Below the pieces are notes generated by a model. It was not told the DNA's origin. It made no database searches and saw only the letters and a list, made by a program, of their open reading frames with translations. From Epiperipatus broadwayi (taxonomy: Eukaryota; Onychophora; Udeonychophora; Euonychophora; Peripatidae), in assembly GCA_028023455.1 (NCBI GenBank), contig JAQFVV010006342.1, positions 1,819,001 through 1,883,000 of the forward strand: DNA of 64,000 bases, read 5' to 3'. Numbering within the stretch: the stretch's first letter is position 1; every line of letters begins with the position of its first letter. Shown here one piece after another: positions 10,177 to 22,275 of the stretch. Position numbers and translations under genes: made by a program.

Positions 10177-12318
10177 TCATTTTGGCATTTTCAGCACTGT
10201 GGTAATACCACTGGTAGAGGGTGGCTTGTCTCTAGGAATTACTTTCTTCACAACACTATCCCCAGAATCTCCCCAGGATTGATTAGGAGGCCTAGCCCTA
10301 TAATTATTCCTATATCTATAACTACCAAAATTCTGATCACGTGTCTGATCACCTAGATTCAGACTAGAGACATTATAACTATACCTATCCTTGGTGCTCT
10401 TGGGCCTAGTCTCTGAATCTAGCTCTGAAATCTCCAGAGCATCCAGGATTTCTGATGCTTCCTCTATACTGTGACAATCAGCAGCAATAAGCATTTGCTC
10501 AATGTTTCGGGGTAGATTGTGTCGGAGTATTCTCAGGATCTGGTGCTCTGAGAGAGGAAATGCAGTCAGACTTTTCAACTTAACCGCCTGCCCTCTGAAA
10601 AATTGTGTATAGCTACCCTTGGTACCCCCATACTTTTCCTGAGTGATCTGGTAGCGCACCTGGTCCTGCCTATCTTCACTCCAAAAACAGGCTAAGATAA
10701 CACAACGAAAATCCCCAAAGGTAGTGGGCTTATCAAATAGGGACCGCCACCATTCCTTAGCATAGGCATAAAGATGGTTACATGCAATGGCCAACTTTTC
10801 CTGTTCACTCAGCCTACACACAGAAAAGAGTTCTTCCAAGGTATACAGATACTCTAAGGGGTTCTCCCTGCTCTCCCCACTAAAGGCCTTAATTTTAATT
10901 AAATTTGAGGTCATTGACCCTCCTACTCTATATTCATCTTTACTGGTATGGTCAGCCCTATCTACTAATTTTTTAACTTGTGGATTTTTACCTAAAGTAG
11001 GCATCCTTTTCTCTGACTGACTCTGTTCTGAGCTATCCCTACAGTCATCTGGACTGGTGCTACCATCGCTCTGCCCTGAATTTAGGTTTGACTGATCCTG
11101 CAGCCCTACATTAATACGATCTTTTAATTCCCCTATTTTCTGGTAGAGATCATCCATCTTGGGGTTTATGTATTCCACAACATAGGCCTTCTGGTTCTCC
11201 TCAACCTTTCCCAACATAACACCCAATTCATGTTGATTCATTCTGGGTCCCTCTTCTAAAGAACTGGACTTGTCCCTTTTCACTATCTCCTCCCTAAAGC
11301 TATCTATTTGTTTCCCCAATTCTTTCCTAAGATTTTGGTCAATTTGTACACACTCATTGGCCATGCTTCCCTTAACTTCTCGTATTTCCTTTTCTAAGCC
11401 ACTAAACCTATTTTTCATAGTGATGGTTTGATCTACACAGCCCAAAGTGGCTTCCTTATATGAGTCCACTTTGGCTACCACCTCCTCTAATCTAATATGA
11501 ATTCCTGCAGAAGTTATTTCGGCATTCTTTTCTATGCATTCTGATATGGATTGGGAGACCAAACCATGGACCTCATTCCTAACTAACTCAATTTCTCTCT
11601 TATTTTCTTCGATAGACTGCTCCACTTGAGCCTTTAATGACTGTAGTCCCTGACAGCCCTCCTGTTTGGTGACTTCCATAGACCTACACACTCCTTCTAT
11701 CCTCTCCTCTAATGACACAAACCTATTTTTACACTCTATATTGGACCCTTCTATCCTAGTTTCCAAAGCTATGATCATTTGGTTGTTATTGTCAATAGAG
11801 TTCTCTAGATTTACCCTTAAATCTTCCATACTTTTCTCCACAGATTGACCTATCTTTTGTTCTAGATTTTCCATCCTTTGCTTACTATCTTCTCTTAGAC
11901 TCTCTATACTTTTATTATTTTTCTCTATCTTTTGTTCTAGATTTATCATATTTTGCTTACTATCCTCTCTTAGACTTTCTATATTGTGCTTATTATCTTC
12001 TCTTAGACTTTCTATATTGTGCTTATTATCTTCTCTTAGACTTTTGAACATCTGCATTATCATGTCCATGTCTGATGGTGCCATCTTTGTTATCTGAGCC
12101 TGGCCCACTTCTGGCTCCTCATCTACCATTTCTGTACTTGAGGCCTTATTATTGCTACTGACTTTAGAGGCATTTTCCTCTATTTCCTCTTTTTCTTGAG
12201 CTTTTTTAAAGGCAATTTCCCTGTCCTCTTCTTCAGGATAACAATGATCACTGATCCCTGGGATTGGGACACTCTCCTCTTCCATAACCTCTTCCATACT
12301 ATAATTTAGTTCACTCAT
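10177..12318 (-). CDS. Gag-like structural protein of the LTR element, 713 aa
   Basis: One uninterrupted ORF begins MSELNYSMEE, with a second Met at residue 8. An acidic N-terminus (1-75) is followed by a long predicted coiled coil (about 88-400) rich in Glu, Lys and Leu. This includes near-perfect repeats of SLREDNKHNIE and later LEQKI units (about 93-165). Residues 478-625 resemble the retrotransposon gag (capsid) domain: KAFSGESRENPLEYL, then ACNHLYAYAKEWWRSL, FGDFRCVILACFW, and RILRHNLPRNIEQML. The C-terminus is basic (SYRYRNNYRARPP) but lacks a CCHC zinc knuckle, and no protease follows. The role would be to form the particle that packages element RNA. The region is clearly less AT-rich than its surroundings. 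An open frame of this length beside a deleted pol suggests that gag is under selection or that the copy is young. Confidence 0.87.
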   Translation of the reverse strand: MSELNYSMEEVMEEESVPIPGISDHCYPEEEDREIAFKKAQEKEEIEENASKVSSNNKASSTEMVDEEPEVGQAQITKMAPSDMDMIMQMFKSLREDNKHNIESLREDNKHNIESLREDSKQNMINLEQKIEKNNKSIESLREDSKQRMENLEQKIGQSVEKSMEDLRVNLENSIDNNNQMIIALETRIEGSNIECKNRFVSLEERIEGVCRSMEVTKQEGCQGLQSLKAQVEQSIEENKREIELVRNEVHGLVSQSISECIEKNAEITSAGIHIRLEEVVAKVDSYKEATLGCVDQTITMKNRFSGLEKEIREVKGSMANECVQIDQNLRKELGKQIDSFREEIVKRDKSSSLEEGPRMNQHELGVMLGKVEENQKAYVVEYINPKMDDLYQKIGELKDRINVGLQDQSNLNSGQSDGSTSPDDCRDSSEQSQSEKRMPTLGKNPQVKKLVDRADHTSKDEYRVGGSMTSNLIKIKAFSGESRENPLEYLYTLEELFSVCRLSEQEKLAIACNHLYAYAKEWWRSLFDKPTTFGDFRCVILACFWSEDRQDQVRYQITQEKYGGTKGSYTQFFRGQAVKLKSLTAFPLSEHQILRILRHNLPRNIEQMLIAADCHSIEEASEILDALEISELDSETRPKSTKDRYSYNVSSLNLGDQTRDQNFGSYRYRNNYRARPPNQSWGDSGDSVVKKVIPRDKPPSTSGITTVLKMPK
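11886..12050. repeat. 33-bp tandem repeats inside gag
   Basis: Units like CTTATTATCTTCTCTTAGAC followed by TTTCTATATTGTG repeat in phase, each encoding one 11-residue turn of the coiled coil (SLREDNKHNIE). More diverged versions precede and follow. In-frame expansion of this kind lengthens the coil without breaking the reading frame. Confidence 0.8.
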
Positions 12319-13625
12319 GTTATAAAACTATATATATCCCATCTGTACTTCCCTGACCATCAAAAATCCACACATCTTCTCCCTGTCTGACACCTATTCT
12401 GACCAACTGACTGATTTGATTTTCACCTTATTATGCATTTACAAATACAACAAAAAAAAATTTTAATATCCTTATTTAATGAACTACACAACAATAATCT
12501 ATATAGTGCATGTCTGTCTGTAATAGCCCAAATTATACATTCATCCATTCTCCCAGAAATCCGACAGATATTGACAGTCCACAGAATGACTAGCAGTTCA
12601 CAATCTTGAGATAAATAAAAGAATTCAGTCACAACACTATAATCACACAATGCATCACGAGCACTCAGAAGATCATCCCAATTCGATCACTATTAACTAC
12701 CACAACCCTTGATTGAATGAAGCAAACTCTGTTGCAATAAAAGATGTATTTTAAGTCTTAGGGGCTAAAGTAGATAAACAATGCCTTGCTCTCTCTCTTG
12801 GAGTCTTATGTGGCAAGTATCAAGGAATGCCCTGCTTATTATAGACTACAAAAACGAAACCTTGCTCTCTCTCTTGGAGACTTATAGGCTGATATCATGG
12901 CAGGACTACTGTTAACTGCTTCATGATAAAATAAGAATAACATATAAACTTGATTGGAAAACTATGCCGTGCTCTCTCTCTTGGAGACTTATAGGCTGGT
13001 ATCATGGCAGGTCTGCTGTTAACTGCTTCATGATAAAATAAAGATAACATATAAATTGGGTTGGAGCAGTGAATGGGTTTGATCATTCATAAGTTACACG
13101 AAATACATAGCATTCTCAAGGCAATGACAAAACTCTCCACTCATCATCAAAACTGCAATCTAACCAACCAAACTCCAACGATCAACCATCCAATCAAACC
13201 TCTAAAATCATAGACTTTTTACAAAATGAACTCCCCAAACACACATGAGACTACTATTCCATAATTCATCACTATTACTATGCCTATCCTATCTGGCAAT
13301 AAATTATTTTAATGTTCCACAAAAAAAAATCTATTATTTATTTCACCTTTGTCTTAAGTTGTGATATTCATCTCTATTTTCAAAATTGATAAAAAAAAAC
13401 AAGCTGTTTTATGGCTGTACCCATTTTATCATCATCAATGAAAAATTAAATCATATTAAACATCATCATCTAAAATAAGACTGTTTGGCCAAGAAAATTT
13501 TGTAAGACAAAAAAAAATTTTTACTGAAAAAAAAAATTTTACTAAAAAAAATTTCTCTATTTTTAACCACACATCTCCTATCATTCTATAGACTCTCTTT
13601 TTCAGGTATATGGTAAAATATCAGG
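12319..13625 (-). other. long untranslated leader of the LTR element
   Basis: Between the primer site and the gag start lies 1.3 kb with no convincing frame. It contains three degenerate tandem units at about 12782-13070 and several A-runs at 13320-13550. By position it should hold the packaging signal in the element RNA. No structure was proven. Confidence 0.5.
12782..13070. repeat. three degenerate tandem units in the element leader
   Basis: The phrase GCTCTCTCTCTTGGAG recurs at about 12787, 12863 and 12970. It is followed by CTTATAGGCTGRTATCATGG and AACTGCTTCATGATAAAATAA. Units two and three match closely over about 100 bases, whereas unit one is shorter and more diverged. Spacing is about 76 and 107 bases. 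Confidence 0.8.
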
Positions 13626-13642
13626 CCCCAGTTGGGTGTCCA
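13626..13642 (-). other. primer-binding-site candidate of the LTR element
   Basis: One base inside the upstream LTR, the minus strand reads TGGACACCCAACTGGGG. A TGG start next to the LTR is typical of complementarity to a tRNA 3' CCA end. The complement, CCCCAGTTGGGTGTCCA, resembles an animal tRNA-Lys 3' end but not exactly, so the primer identity is uncertain. Confidence 0.6.
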
Positions 13643-13643
13643 T

Positions 13644-16600
13644 TGTAACATAATTAAAGAGTTCAAAAAAAAGATATTACCATACCTGAGTAGTCCATAG
13701 AATGATCATAAGTAAATTATGAGCAAATTATTAATAACAAGTATTATAACTCAGGTATATGAAATCACGTGAAGTGAGTACACTAGTAATTCAATAAAAT
13801 ATAACTCAGGTATACAGGCAGTAGATCTTATCCACTTTCATTTCTTGGTTTGATGTTAAGTGCATGTTTAAACAAATACTAAGTGAATATGGTCTAGCAG
13901 GGCGCCACTAGATTATCTGAATCTAGACACGGTTATATCTAATAACCTTTCACATGTACCGGGTTTGAATCCCTTTTTGGTACTTTATTTCTAATAAAAA
14001 TGGGAGATTTTGCTTTTTGAGCCATATCACTATAAGCACTAATATTTAGGTAAAAGTAAAACATCTTTAAACCAAAGTGGAGTATATTAGACATAAATCA
14101 TTTCTCAGATCTTAACATAACAAATGTGTTTCAATATTTTTATAAGTTCACTAGCTCAGATTATATATAACTAATTTAGGATGGCAATTCACTCATCCTT
14201 GCATGAAATAGATGATGGGATGTGGTTATAATAATACTAAGAAATCACTAAATATTATAAAATCAATATTTATTTATGGCCTTTAAACAGTTAAACAGCT
14301 CATTAATTAAAATGTTGATGATGATGATGATGATGATGATAATAATAACAATAATGACAAGGGTTTCAACTACAGCTCTAGGACTAAGCCTAAACATAAA
14401 ACTAATTTTTATAAAGAAATTCATAATTATTGCTTAATTTTAGCATATTTACTTATATCTTAAATAACTAATATTCAACCATTGATGATGATGAATAATC
14501 ACACTTAACAAAGACTACACTTAATGAAATATATACGCCTCGTTTAATAAAACAAACTAATATTTATTACTACATTTCTAACATATACATAAAAATTTCT
14601 AGATAAATATGAAAATTGACATGAATAATAATAATAATAATTGATTATATAACAATCCTCAGATTAATTTTAAGTTCTTCCCCCTTTCCCTTCAAATGTA
14701 TTTTGTATTAAGTTGGACGTCACATTGACCATGATTTTCACTCCATGAGAAAAGTATTTCAAGAAAAAAAATATTATCTGCTCATTAGCACACATACTTT
14801 AAAAATCTAACATGTAAATAGAATGTAAAAAAAAAATGTTAGTAGAATTGAAAGAGCAAGTTTTAGAAACAAGTTTTAAATTATTTTCTCCCCCCTCTCT
14901 TCTACCTCTGAAATGCTATACTTAACTTGAAACAAACTAATCTAATATTCTAATACTACTCATTATTTCACATTCACTCGCAATTATACACATATAAAAT
15001 ATCATTATGTATGTGCGTGTTTTATCCCATGATAACAAAATATTATTTAAAACCAAAATAATAATATATTAGTTAAAACTAAAATCATAATACCATAAAA
15101 AAAAATTGTTTTACACATTAATATTTTTCATAACTGTAAAATTAATAAACAAATAATTTTCATACATTCAAGATCATTTATGAAGCTCAAAGTTATTATT
15201 AGTAAGACATTCTTGTTTTTAATCGATCTGAATAGTCTTTAAAAGTTCTTTAAATAAAATATACCACTTTATTGCTAAAATGTTTATTAAGACTGATATC
15301 ATAAAGAAAATAGATATAAAAAGTCATATTACCGATCTTTTGTTTGTGGCGAATTTCCAAGGGTTCAAACTTGTCTTGTATAATGTCTATATTTCTGCAG
15401 CTACCATTTCCGTTTTACTGGGAACAATCTCTTTCTTGAGGTGTATAACTATTTGATGATGATGACTCTATTGAGGTTATTTGCTTTAGTGGACAATTTG
15501 GAAATCATTATATTAATTTTTCTTCTCTTCCTGTCAAGCATGTGGATGAAATACAGCAGTTGTTTTCACATTTATAAATTTTCTTGAGTTTAAAATCAGT
15601 TGTTGTAACAATTAATTGGACTTGATGATTAATATTTATCAGTAGATTAATTCATCTTCTTTGAATGCAGGTGAATGCTTTCTTCCTTCTATTAAAAACA
15701 TCTTATTTCTCTGGTCAGTTGAAAGGTGTAGAATATTATTTTAGACACAACATCTTTTCTTTCCTATGTGATGTGCAGCTTCCCCAGATGGTCCGGAACC
15801 GATGGGACATACATATAATTTTTCTAGCCAGACATTTCTTATATTTTCAGCATTCAATTGGATAGTTTAATAATCTGAATCATAAACAATAATCATAATA
15901 ATAATTCAAGACAGCTTTTTATATCCAATTTTTAGCTAACTTAACCAATCAGAGATAGCATCACTTGCTATTTTTGGACAAATTTGTTTTAATTAGATCT
16001 CTAATTTATTTTCAACTAAATTATTTTTCAACTGAAAAGTTTAATCCTTTTTCCAGACACTTTTGTTTAAAAAAAAAATAGACTCAATCCTTATTTCCTT
16101 TCTTTTCTTTTTTTTTTTCTTTTTAACATCCAGGTAACATTTCAAATCTTTGAGCTTCCTTCTTTAGATCTTGAGATAAGACAATTTCAAAATTAGAGTT
16201 CTCACCCATTATAAGCTTCCAAAGTGAAAAACAATTATTTACAAAAAAAAAAATTGCTACAAAGATCGATATCTGATTAAACAGATTTCCTCTTTTAACA
16301 AAAAATTGTACAAAAAAAATAATTTGACAGATTTAATCCTTCCTTTTCTTTCAATATTTAGGAAATGTAAATTTTTGTATGTAATGTACACACATCCTTC
16401 ATTCTTTCAAATCATTCATAAACTAACATTAAATAATATAATTGCTAGCTTAGTAATTATAACCCAATTATTTAATTAAATCTGTAACTTTTAAATCCCA
16501 CTTATAATTAAAGAAAAGCAAAATAAAAGCATAGAATAAAATATTAGAATTGATCAAGCATAGGTTAGTTTTAAAGAAAGTTAAAATGTTGAATATTTGA

Positions 16601-16922
16601 AATATAAAACAATTAAATAATTTACACATACATTGCCTATATGTATGCATTATAACTTTGCTTTTTAACAGAAAATTTAAATATTAAATAGTTTAAATGT
16701 GTGTATTACCTTTCTATCAACACACAAACAAATAAAGCATATAATTGTTGACCCATTCTTTCTCTGTTTAAAGCTTTTAAGATTTTGATCTGGTAGGGTT
16801 TGAACTTGGATGCCCTACAGCTTCTTTTATGGTTATATAAAATTGTGATGATGATTTTTGGTTTACCTTTTCTACATGCACATTACTATAAATTTAGCTA
16901 GTGACTAAATTGTAATGGCACA
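13644..16922 (-). repeat. 5' LTR of the gag-only element (right copy)
   Basis: This partner of the repeat at 6554-9793 contains the same hairpin cluster (13894-13990) and the same AACCAATCA word near 15947. It differs at the edge next to the interior (13644-13800). There it has an extra block between two copies of ATAACTCAGGTATA, where the left LTR has only one. Confidence 0.88.
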
Positions 16923-19900
16923 ATATATATATATATATATATATATTGTGCCCTTATCTATAGGTCATAATAAGGTAGAATGGTCAATTGCTAAAAAATT
17001 TTAAATTTTAAAATACGTTTGTGTAATATATTGATAATTGTATGATCGATTAGATTTTATAGTACAATTTAAGGCTGAAAAATACCTGGTATGTAAAAGT
17101 GTAATGGATTATTAAAAAAGGGAAAAAAACAGTTAAATAAAGCTTAATTATATCCTTGCTTATGGTTGTAAAAGCTGGCCATATAAAATAATACAGCTAT
17201 AAATAGTTAAAAGTATATTAACAATTCAATTGTAATGTTTTAAAACTAATAAATTAAATAAACGCTATATGTAATATTATAATTATAATTAATATTCAAA
17301 TTTAATCTAATATATTTTAAGATAAACTTTGGGATGGTGAGAATTATATTTAGTTCTACATTTTTAAATTATTTTCCAAATTTTTATAAAATATATCAGT
17401 TTTGGTAATTTAGACCGAGACGTAAATTAAAAAAAAAAAATCATCTGATAAAGTTAGTAATCATGTGACTGTATATTATATACCTTCACACACACGCTTG
17501 TTAGAATATAATAATAAAGTTTGTGAATTATAAAACTAAATGTAATTGCTATCTATCGTTAAAGTAAAAGTTGAAATATTAAATGTTATTTTAATAATTG
17601 TTTTAAAGTTTAAATGATTTTGATAAAACTATAATTGAGTTTAAAAATACTATTCTAAGTAATATTTTAAAACATGACGTCATAAATTCTTTATTTTAAA
17701 AAGTTTAATCTATTATAAAACTAAAAATGTGTAAATTTGTTCGCGCTAAAAAAGTCATTAACCAATCAACGGAGGTATTTTAGCAGACGAAATATAGGAA
17801 TTAGACGGAGCGGGAGAAGGAATGTGTAAGTAAAGGAAGGAGGAACATATTTTTTTAGCTGTATAAGATCGTAAGCTAGAAAAGTGTTATAATTTAAAAA
17901 ATTTTGTATTTATTTTAAAAGTTTTGTTTTAAAATATAATATTTTGAACTGCCTTTAAATGGAAGGCTAATTTAAAAGATTTCTTACCAGGATTTTTATT
18001 CAAGTTTAGCCGAAACCTTGCAGTAAAAATGGAAATACTACAGAAAAAAGTACCTAAAAGTATTGATAAAGTAAAAATAATTGTAAAGTGCCTTGAATAC
18101 AGTTTATTTGTGATCAACCAGAAAATCATTAGAACTCAGATAAATATAATTTGGACATTATACAGAAAACTTAAAAGAAAAGTTATTTGCCGTCAGGAAA
18201 AATTATGACGCACAATTTTAAAAGGCTACTCCGAAGTTTTTTTTATTCTTCTCTATGGAAAAATTAAGATGCGTATATCATAAAGAAAAAATTATGTAAA
18301 AGTTATAATGGAGAAAGAATGTTTGTCTTTTTAAAGGAAACATTACAAAGTATATAGTACCAGAATTTTAAAAGAAGGAAAAAAGTTACAGAATAATAAT
18401 ATGAAAGAGCTATTGTGTTTTTATGAAAAAGGAACAGAAAAACTTTCTCTAAGAAGAATTAAAAATATTATAAAGTGTTCATTAGAGAAATGCTTAATAA
18501 AGATAAAGATTTGGAAAATATAAATCTAATTTACTTAATGAAATGAATCCATGGAAACAGAAAAGTTTTATTGAATATTTAAATCAAAGTACTGAGAAGA
18601 TGCATCGTAAAAGTCACGCGGGAGAAAATATTAGCAAGAAATATTAGAAGAGAATATTTAGAAGTTTTCTTTACGGGATTAACTAATATCATAATTAATA
18701 ATTGTATTAAATATTATAAAAACCAAGGATTATCATTCATGAATATTTATTGAACAAAGTAATATTTGTTTTACCTTAAAATTGAACAAGCAGGGAGAGG
18801 AACATTAAGTGAATGGAAAAGAAATGATAAACAATTTTTTTTTGGCTTTAGTATGAACGGTTTTCAAGAAAATTTGATGAAGGAGTACAGTAAATATAGT
18901 TTGAATATTTTTTACTAATTTATTTTAAAATATAAAATGTTATGTGAGATTAGGGAAAACATAAAACATAAATTTAGTAATATTAAAATTTAAATATAAT
19001 AGCTTGATAAAATTATAGAAATAGTGTTTAAAATAAAGTGTATGGATGTGAATCTTATATCTACAAGGATCAAATGGATGGTGAAGCCTACGGAACGCGA
19101 TCGAGGAGATAAAGGTCGTTTGGTAATTTTAATAGTTATTTATAATGCATAATGTATTTTTTTTAGATCATCTATTGACTTAAGAATGAAGTGTGAAAGT
19201 CTTAATTATATGTACACATTTTATGCAACATTTTAACATATAATGAGATAGGAGTAATTCGGAATATGCATGCAACAATTTATTTAAAGTATATTAATAA
19301 TATAATTTAACAGAACAATTGTGTGATTCTTTTGAACTTTCATGTGATAAAGTATTCAGATATTTAAATAGTTTGTATATGATTAAATATACGGAGGAAA
19401 GTAGTAAAAAGATTTTCTTATAGAACAGTGGAATAGTTTTAAAATATCAATGAATTTTATTATTGTTAGTAATGCAGATATGTATTTGTCGATGTACAGT
19501 ATAGAAAAAATCTTGAGAAATAAGATCGGATAGTGACTTGGAAGTACTAGTGGAGAGGAAACCAAGATGATGTGTTTTTTTTTAAGAAATAGGAAAATAT
19601 AAGGGATTTGGATCATATTTAGTTTTGTGTGATTTAGTATAGTTAACTAAGTCCTATGACTGAACACATATGGTTTGGACAGTGTTTTGCATATCTTTAA
19701 ACTTTTGATGTTAGAATAAAGCTGAAGAAATAGCTTTAGCATCGTTCCTATGATAGAGGTTGGTAGACAGGTAAAGGTCACTCCTCTATAGTGTCTTTTA
19801 ATTCACTGTGCCATGATTGTCAAGGTATATGACGAGTAATATTCTAGTTGTATTTTGATCCTATGCATCTATCTTCGCTATCCTTATTTCGTGAATCTGC

Positions 19901-21213
19901 ATCGGTCAGAAAGATATTTTCAAAGAAATAATGAATAAAATAGAACTGAAGATATGTTATCGTTTATGTAAGAATAGTTTATTTGCTTGAATGTATAGAA
20001 TTGTGTAACTTTAAAATTGAAAGTCCAAAATATCATAAAGAGAGAAAGAATCATATAATACATTGTAAAATTAATTCAGAAATGAATATAAGATTTTGAA
20101 AAGAAATCTAAACCAAGTATTTTAAAAGTGATAATAAAATTTGAATTTTTTTTTTTTAATATTAATGTTGGAGGGAATGAGTATTGCATATTTATCAAGA
20201 GAAAATTCAATAAGGTATAATAAACATATACTTGTGCATGGTATATTAATAGTTATAATTATATCATCCGAAGTAAGGCTTGAATGAGAATATTAGGATT
20301 AATAAACATCGGATAATGAATAATAAAAACCTAATACCGAATGTAGAATAGTGTTTTGACTTTGTAAGATTCCATACAACCAATATGAAACTAAATTTTA
20401 TTATTTTGTAGAATTTTATTACGAATGTAAATTTTGTAAAAAATGTAATTTTAATAATATTAGGGATGAAAAGTGTTTGTGATAATCATATAAGAAATGC
20501 ATTTTGTAATAAGCTAACCATAATAATAAATCAAGTAATAATACTGTATTTTCTTAAGTGTTAAAAAAAATAAGATTTAACTAGGAAAAGTAAATAATAT
20601 TTTGATTTCATTTTATAAACTAATAAACTAAGTTGAGATATGAAAGTAAGGGATATCCAATGTATATAGTGTAAAAATATTGTTAATTTATTTATGTTGT
20701 TAATAAACTTTGTTTTAAATTTGTTTTAAAGTTTTTGTGTCCGAGTTGTTATTTCTCCACATGGATGCATGAAATCACGATACATTTATAATTGAAACAG
20801 ACATATAGATTTTGCACAAAAGGTAAACATAAAAGTGTTATAAGAATTTTGAGAATTTATTGGTATGTTAAAATTAAAAGATCATAATTTTATATTATTT
20901 ATTGGTCATAAGTCGGTTGCCACAATATTACATTAAATTATATGCTAATGTTGCCACACGTATTCTGTTGTCAGATTATTAAAATACTACCACGTACGTA
21001 TTTATTTATTTCATTTAGGAAGAAATAAGATTATATTATATTATTATTGTTATTATTATTTTTTATTATTATTAGTTGCTGTGTAGTAGATTATGACATA
21101 AAATTCCCTTTTCATATTTTACTACCGTAATTTTAAATCAGTTAGAATACAATTTATGAACCTGAGATTTTATTTTATTTTACTTCATTTTATTTAATTG
21201 AGCTAGATTCTTG
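16923..21213. other. unassigned AT-rich region
   Basis: No gene is recognised. The first bases are (TA)n followed by TGTGCCC, which mirrors the LTR end next door. A word ATTAACCAATCAACGG lies near 17758. From about 19130 to the N gap, the sequence has a diverged copy at 39.9-42.1 kb. Reading frames here are short and unconvincing. Confidence 0.5.
19130..21213. repeat. diverged dispersed repeat, copy 1 (related to 39920-42130)
   Basis: Blocks match the second copy in the same order. Examples are AAAGCTGAAGAAATAGCTT at about 19721 and 40531, CCTATGCATCTAT near 19860 and 40674, and GAACCTGAGATT near 21160 and 42090. Similarity is patchy, so these are old copies. The repeat type is unknown. It has no visible protein and may be an LTR or other non-coding part of an element. 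The right end runs into the assembly gap. Confidence 0.6.
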
Positions 21214-21713
21214 NNNNNNNNNNNNNNNNNNNNNNNNNNNNNNNNNNNNNNNNNNNNNNNNNNNNNNNNNNNNNNNNNNNNNNNNNNNNNNNNNNNNNNN
21301 NNNNNNNNNNNNNNNNNNNNNNNNNNNNNNNNNNNNNNNNNNNNNNNNNNNNNNNNNNNNNNNNNNNNNNNNNNNNNNNNNNNNNNNNNNNNNNNNNNNN
21401 NNNNNNNNNNNNNNNNNNNNNNNNNNNNNNNNNNNNNNNNNNNNNNNNNNNNNNNNNNNNNNNNNNNNNNNNNNNNNNNNNNNNNNNNNNNNNNNNNNNN
21501 NNNNNNNNNNNNNNNNNNNNNNNNNNNNNNNNNNNNNNNNNNNNNNNNNNNNNNNNNNNNNNNNNNNNNNNNNNNNNNNNNNNNNNNNNNNNNNNNNNNN
21601 NNNNNNNNNNNNNNNNNNNNNNNNNNNNNNNNNNNNNNNNNNNNNNNNNNNNNNNNNNNNNNNNNNNNNNNNNNNNNNNNNNNNNNNNNNNNNNNNNNNN
21701 NNNNNNNNNNNNN
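21214..21713. other. assembly gap, 500 N
   Basis: Exactly 500 undetermined bases. The round number suggests a placeholder of unknown true length. Confidence 0.99.
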
Positions 21714-22275
21714 CAGAAATATCAGTTTTCTTAAATGCAGGATGAATATGTCTACAAATGATTTTTTTATTAATAGATGTTAAATTATAACAAACTAAAT
21801 TATGGCTCTTATACATAACATGCTATCAAGTTGCCAAACAAAATGGTGGTTGGGAGTCAAAAATAGATATTGTGCGAAGAAATTCCCAGGTTATGGATCC
21901 AGGTTTACCATTTAATTATAGTTTTTATCTAAGTACTTACAAGTGCAAGTCACTTCCAAATGGAGAAAGATTGCATAAATTAAAAAAAAAACTAATATTA
22001 AATAGAACATTATTGGACATTGTAAAGTTAGAAGATAAAGAAACAATTTAAAAATAGGGTAGTGGTGGCTATGGTTATTAAAAAGCCAAAGACACCAAAA
22101 TGTATGGGTGCTGAACTGAGTTCAGACCCATATGACTATATAGACTATTGAGCTTACATTGAAAATATTTTTTGTGTTTTCAATTTTATACTCATAGTTT
22201 TGTAGTTAAGTAGAGATAAAAGGTTGTTGCTAGAAGGTTGCATTAGATCCTAAGATCTAGATGCTGTGCTCTCAG
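21714..22275. other. unassigned DNA upstream of the ribozyme fold
   Basis: I recognise no reading frame or RNA gene. It could belong to the element that carries the hammerhead fold, but nothing in it identifies a family. Confidence 0.4.

Larger units (their letters stand above)
6554..16922 (-). mobile_element. Large gag-only Ty3/gypsy-type LTR retrotransposon (LARD / TR-GAG-like), about 10.4 kb
   Basis: Two direct repeats of about 3.24 and 3.28 kb flank a 3.85-kb interior. Read on the minus strand, each repeat starts TGTGCC and ends TTACA, the TG...CA ends of LTRs. A polypurine tract abuts the downstream LTR and a TGG-type primer site abuts the upstream LTR, so the orientation is clear. The interior holds a long leader with tandem repeats, one intact 713-codon gag-like ORF, and a remnant of the integrase C-terminus. 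Protease, reverse transcriptase, RNase H and most of integrase are absent. The insertion lies in a (TA)n tract, with ATAT on both sides as a possible 4-bp target duplication. The LTRs are nearly identical over most of their length, which suggests a recent insertion that used proteins from a relative. Confidence 0.88.

Noticed and set aside
21190-21816. Long frames on both strands across the N gap
   Set aside because: They exist only because undetermined bases contain no stops.
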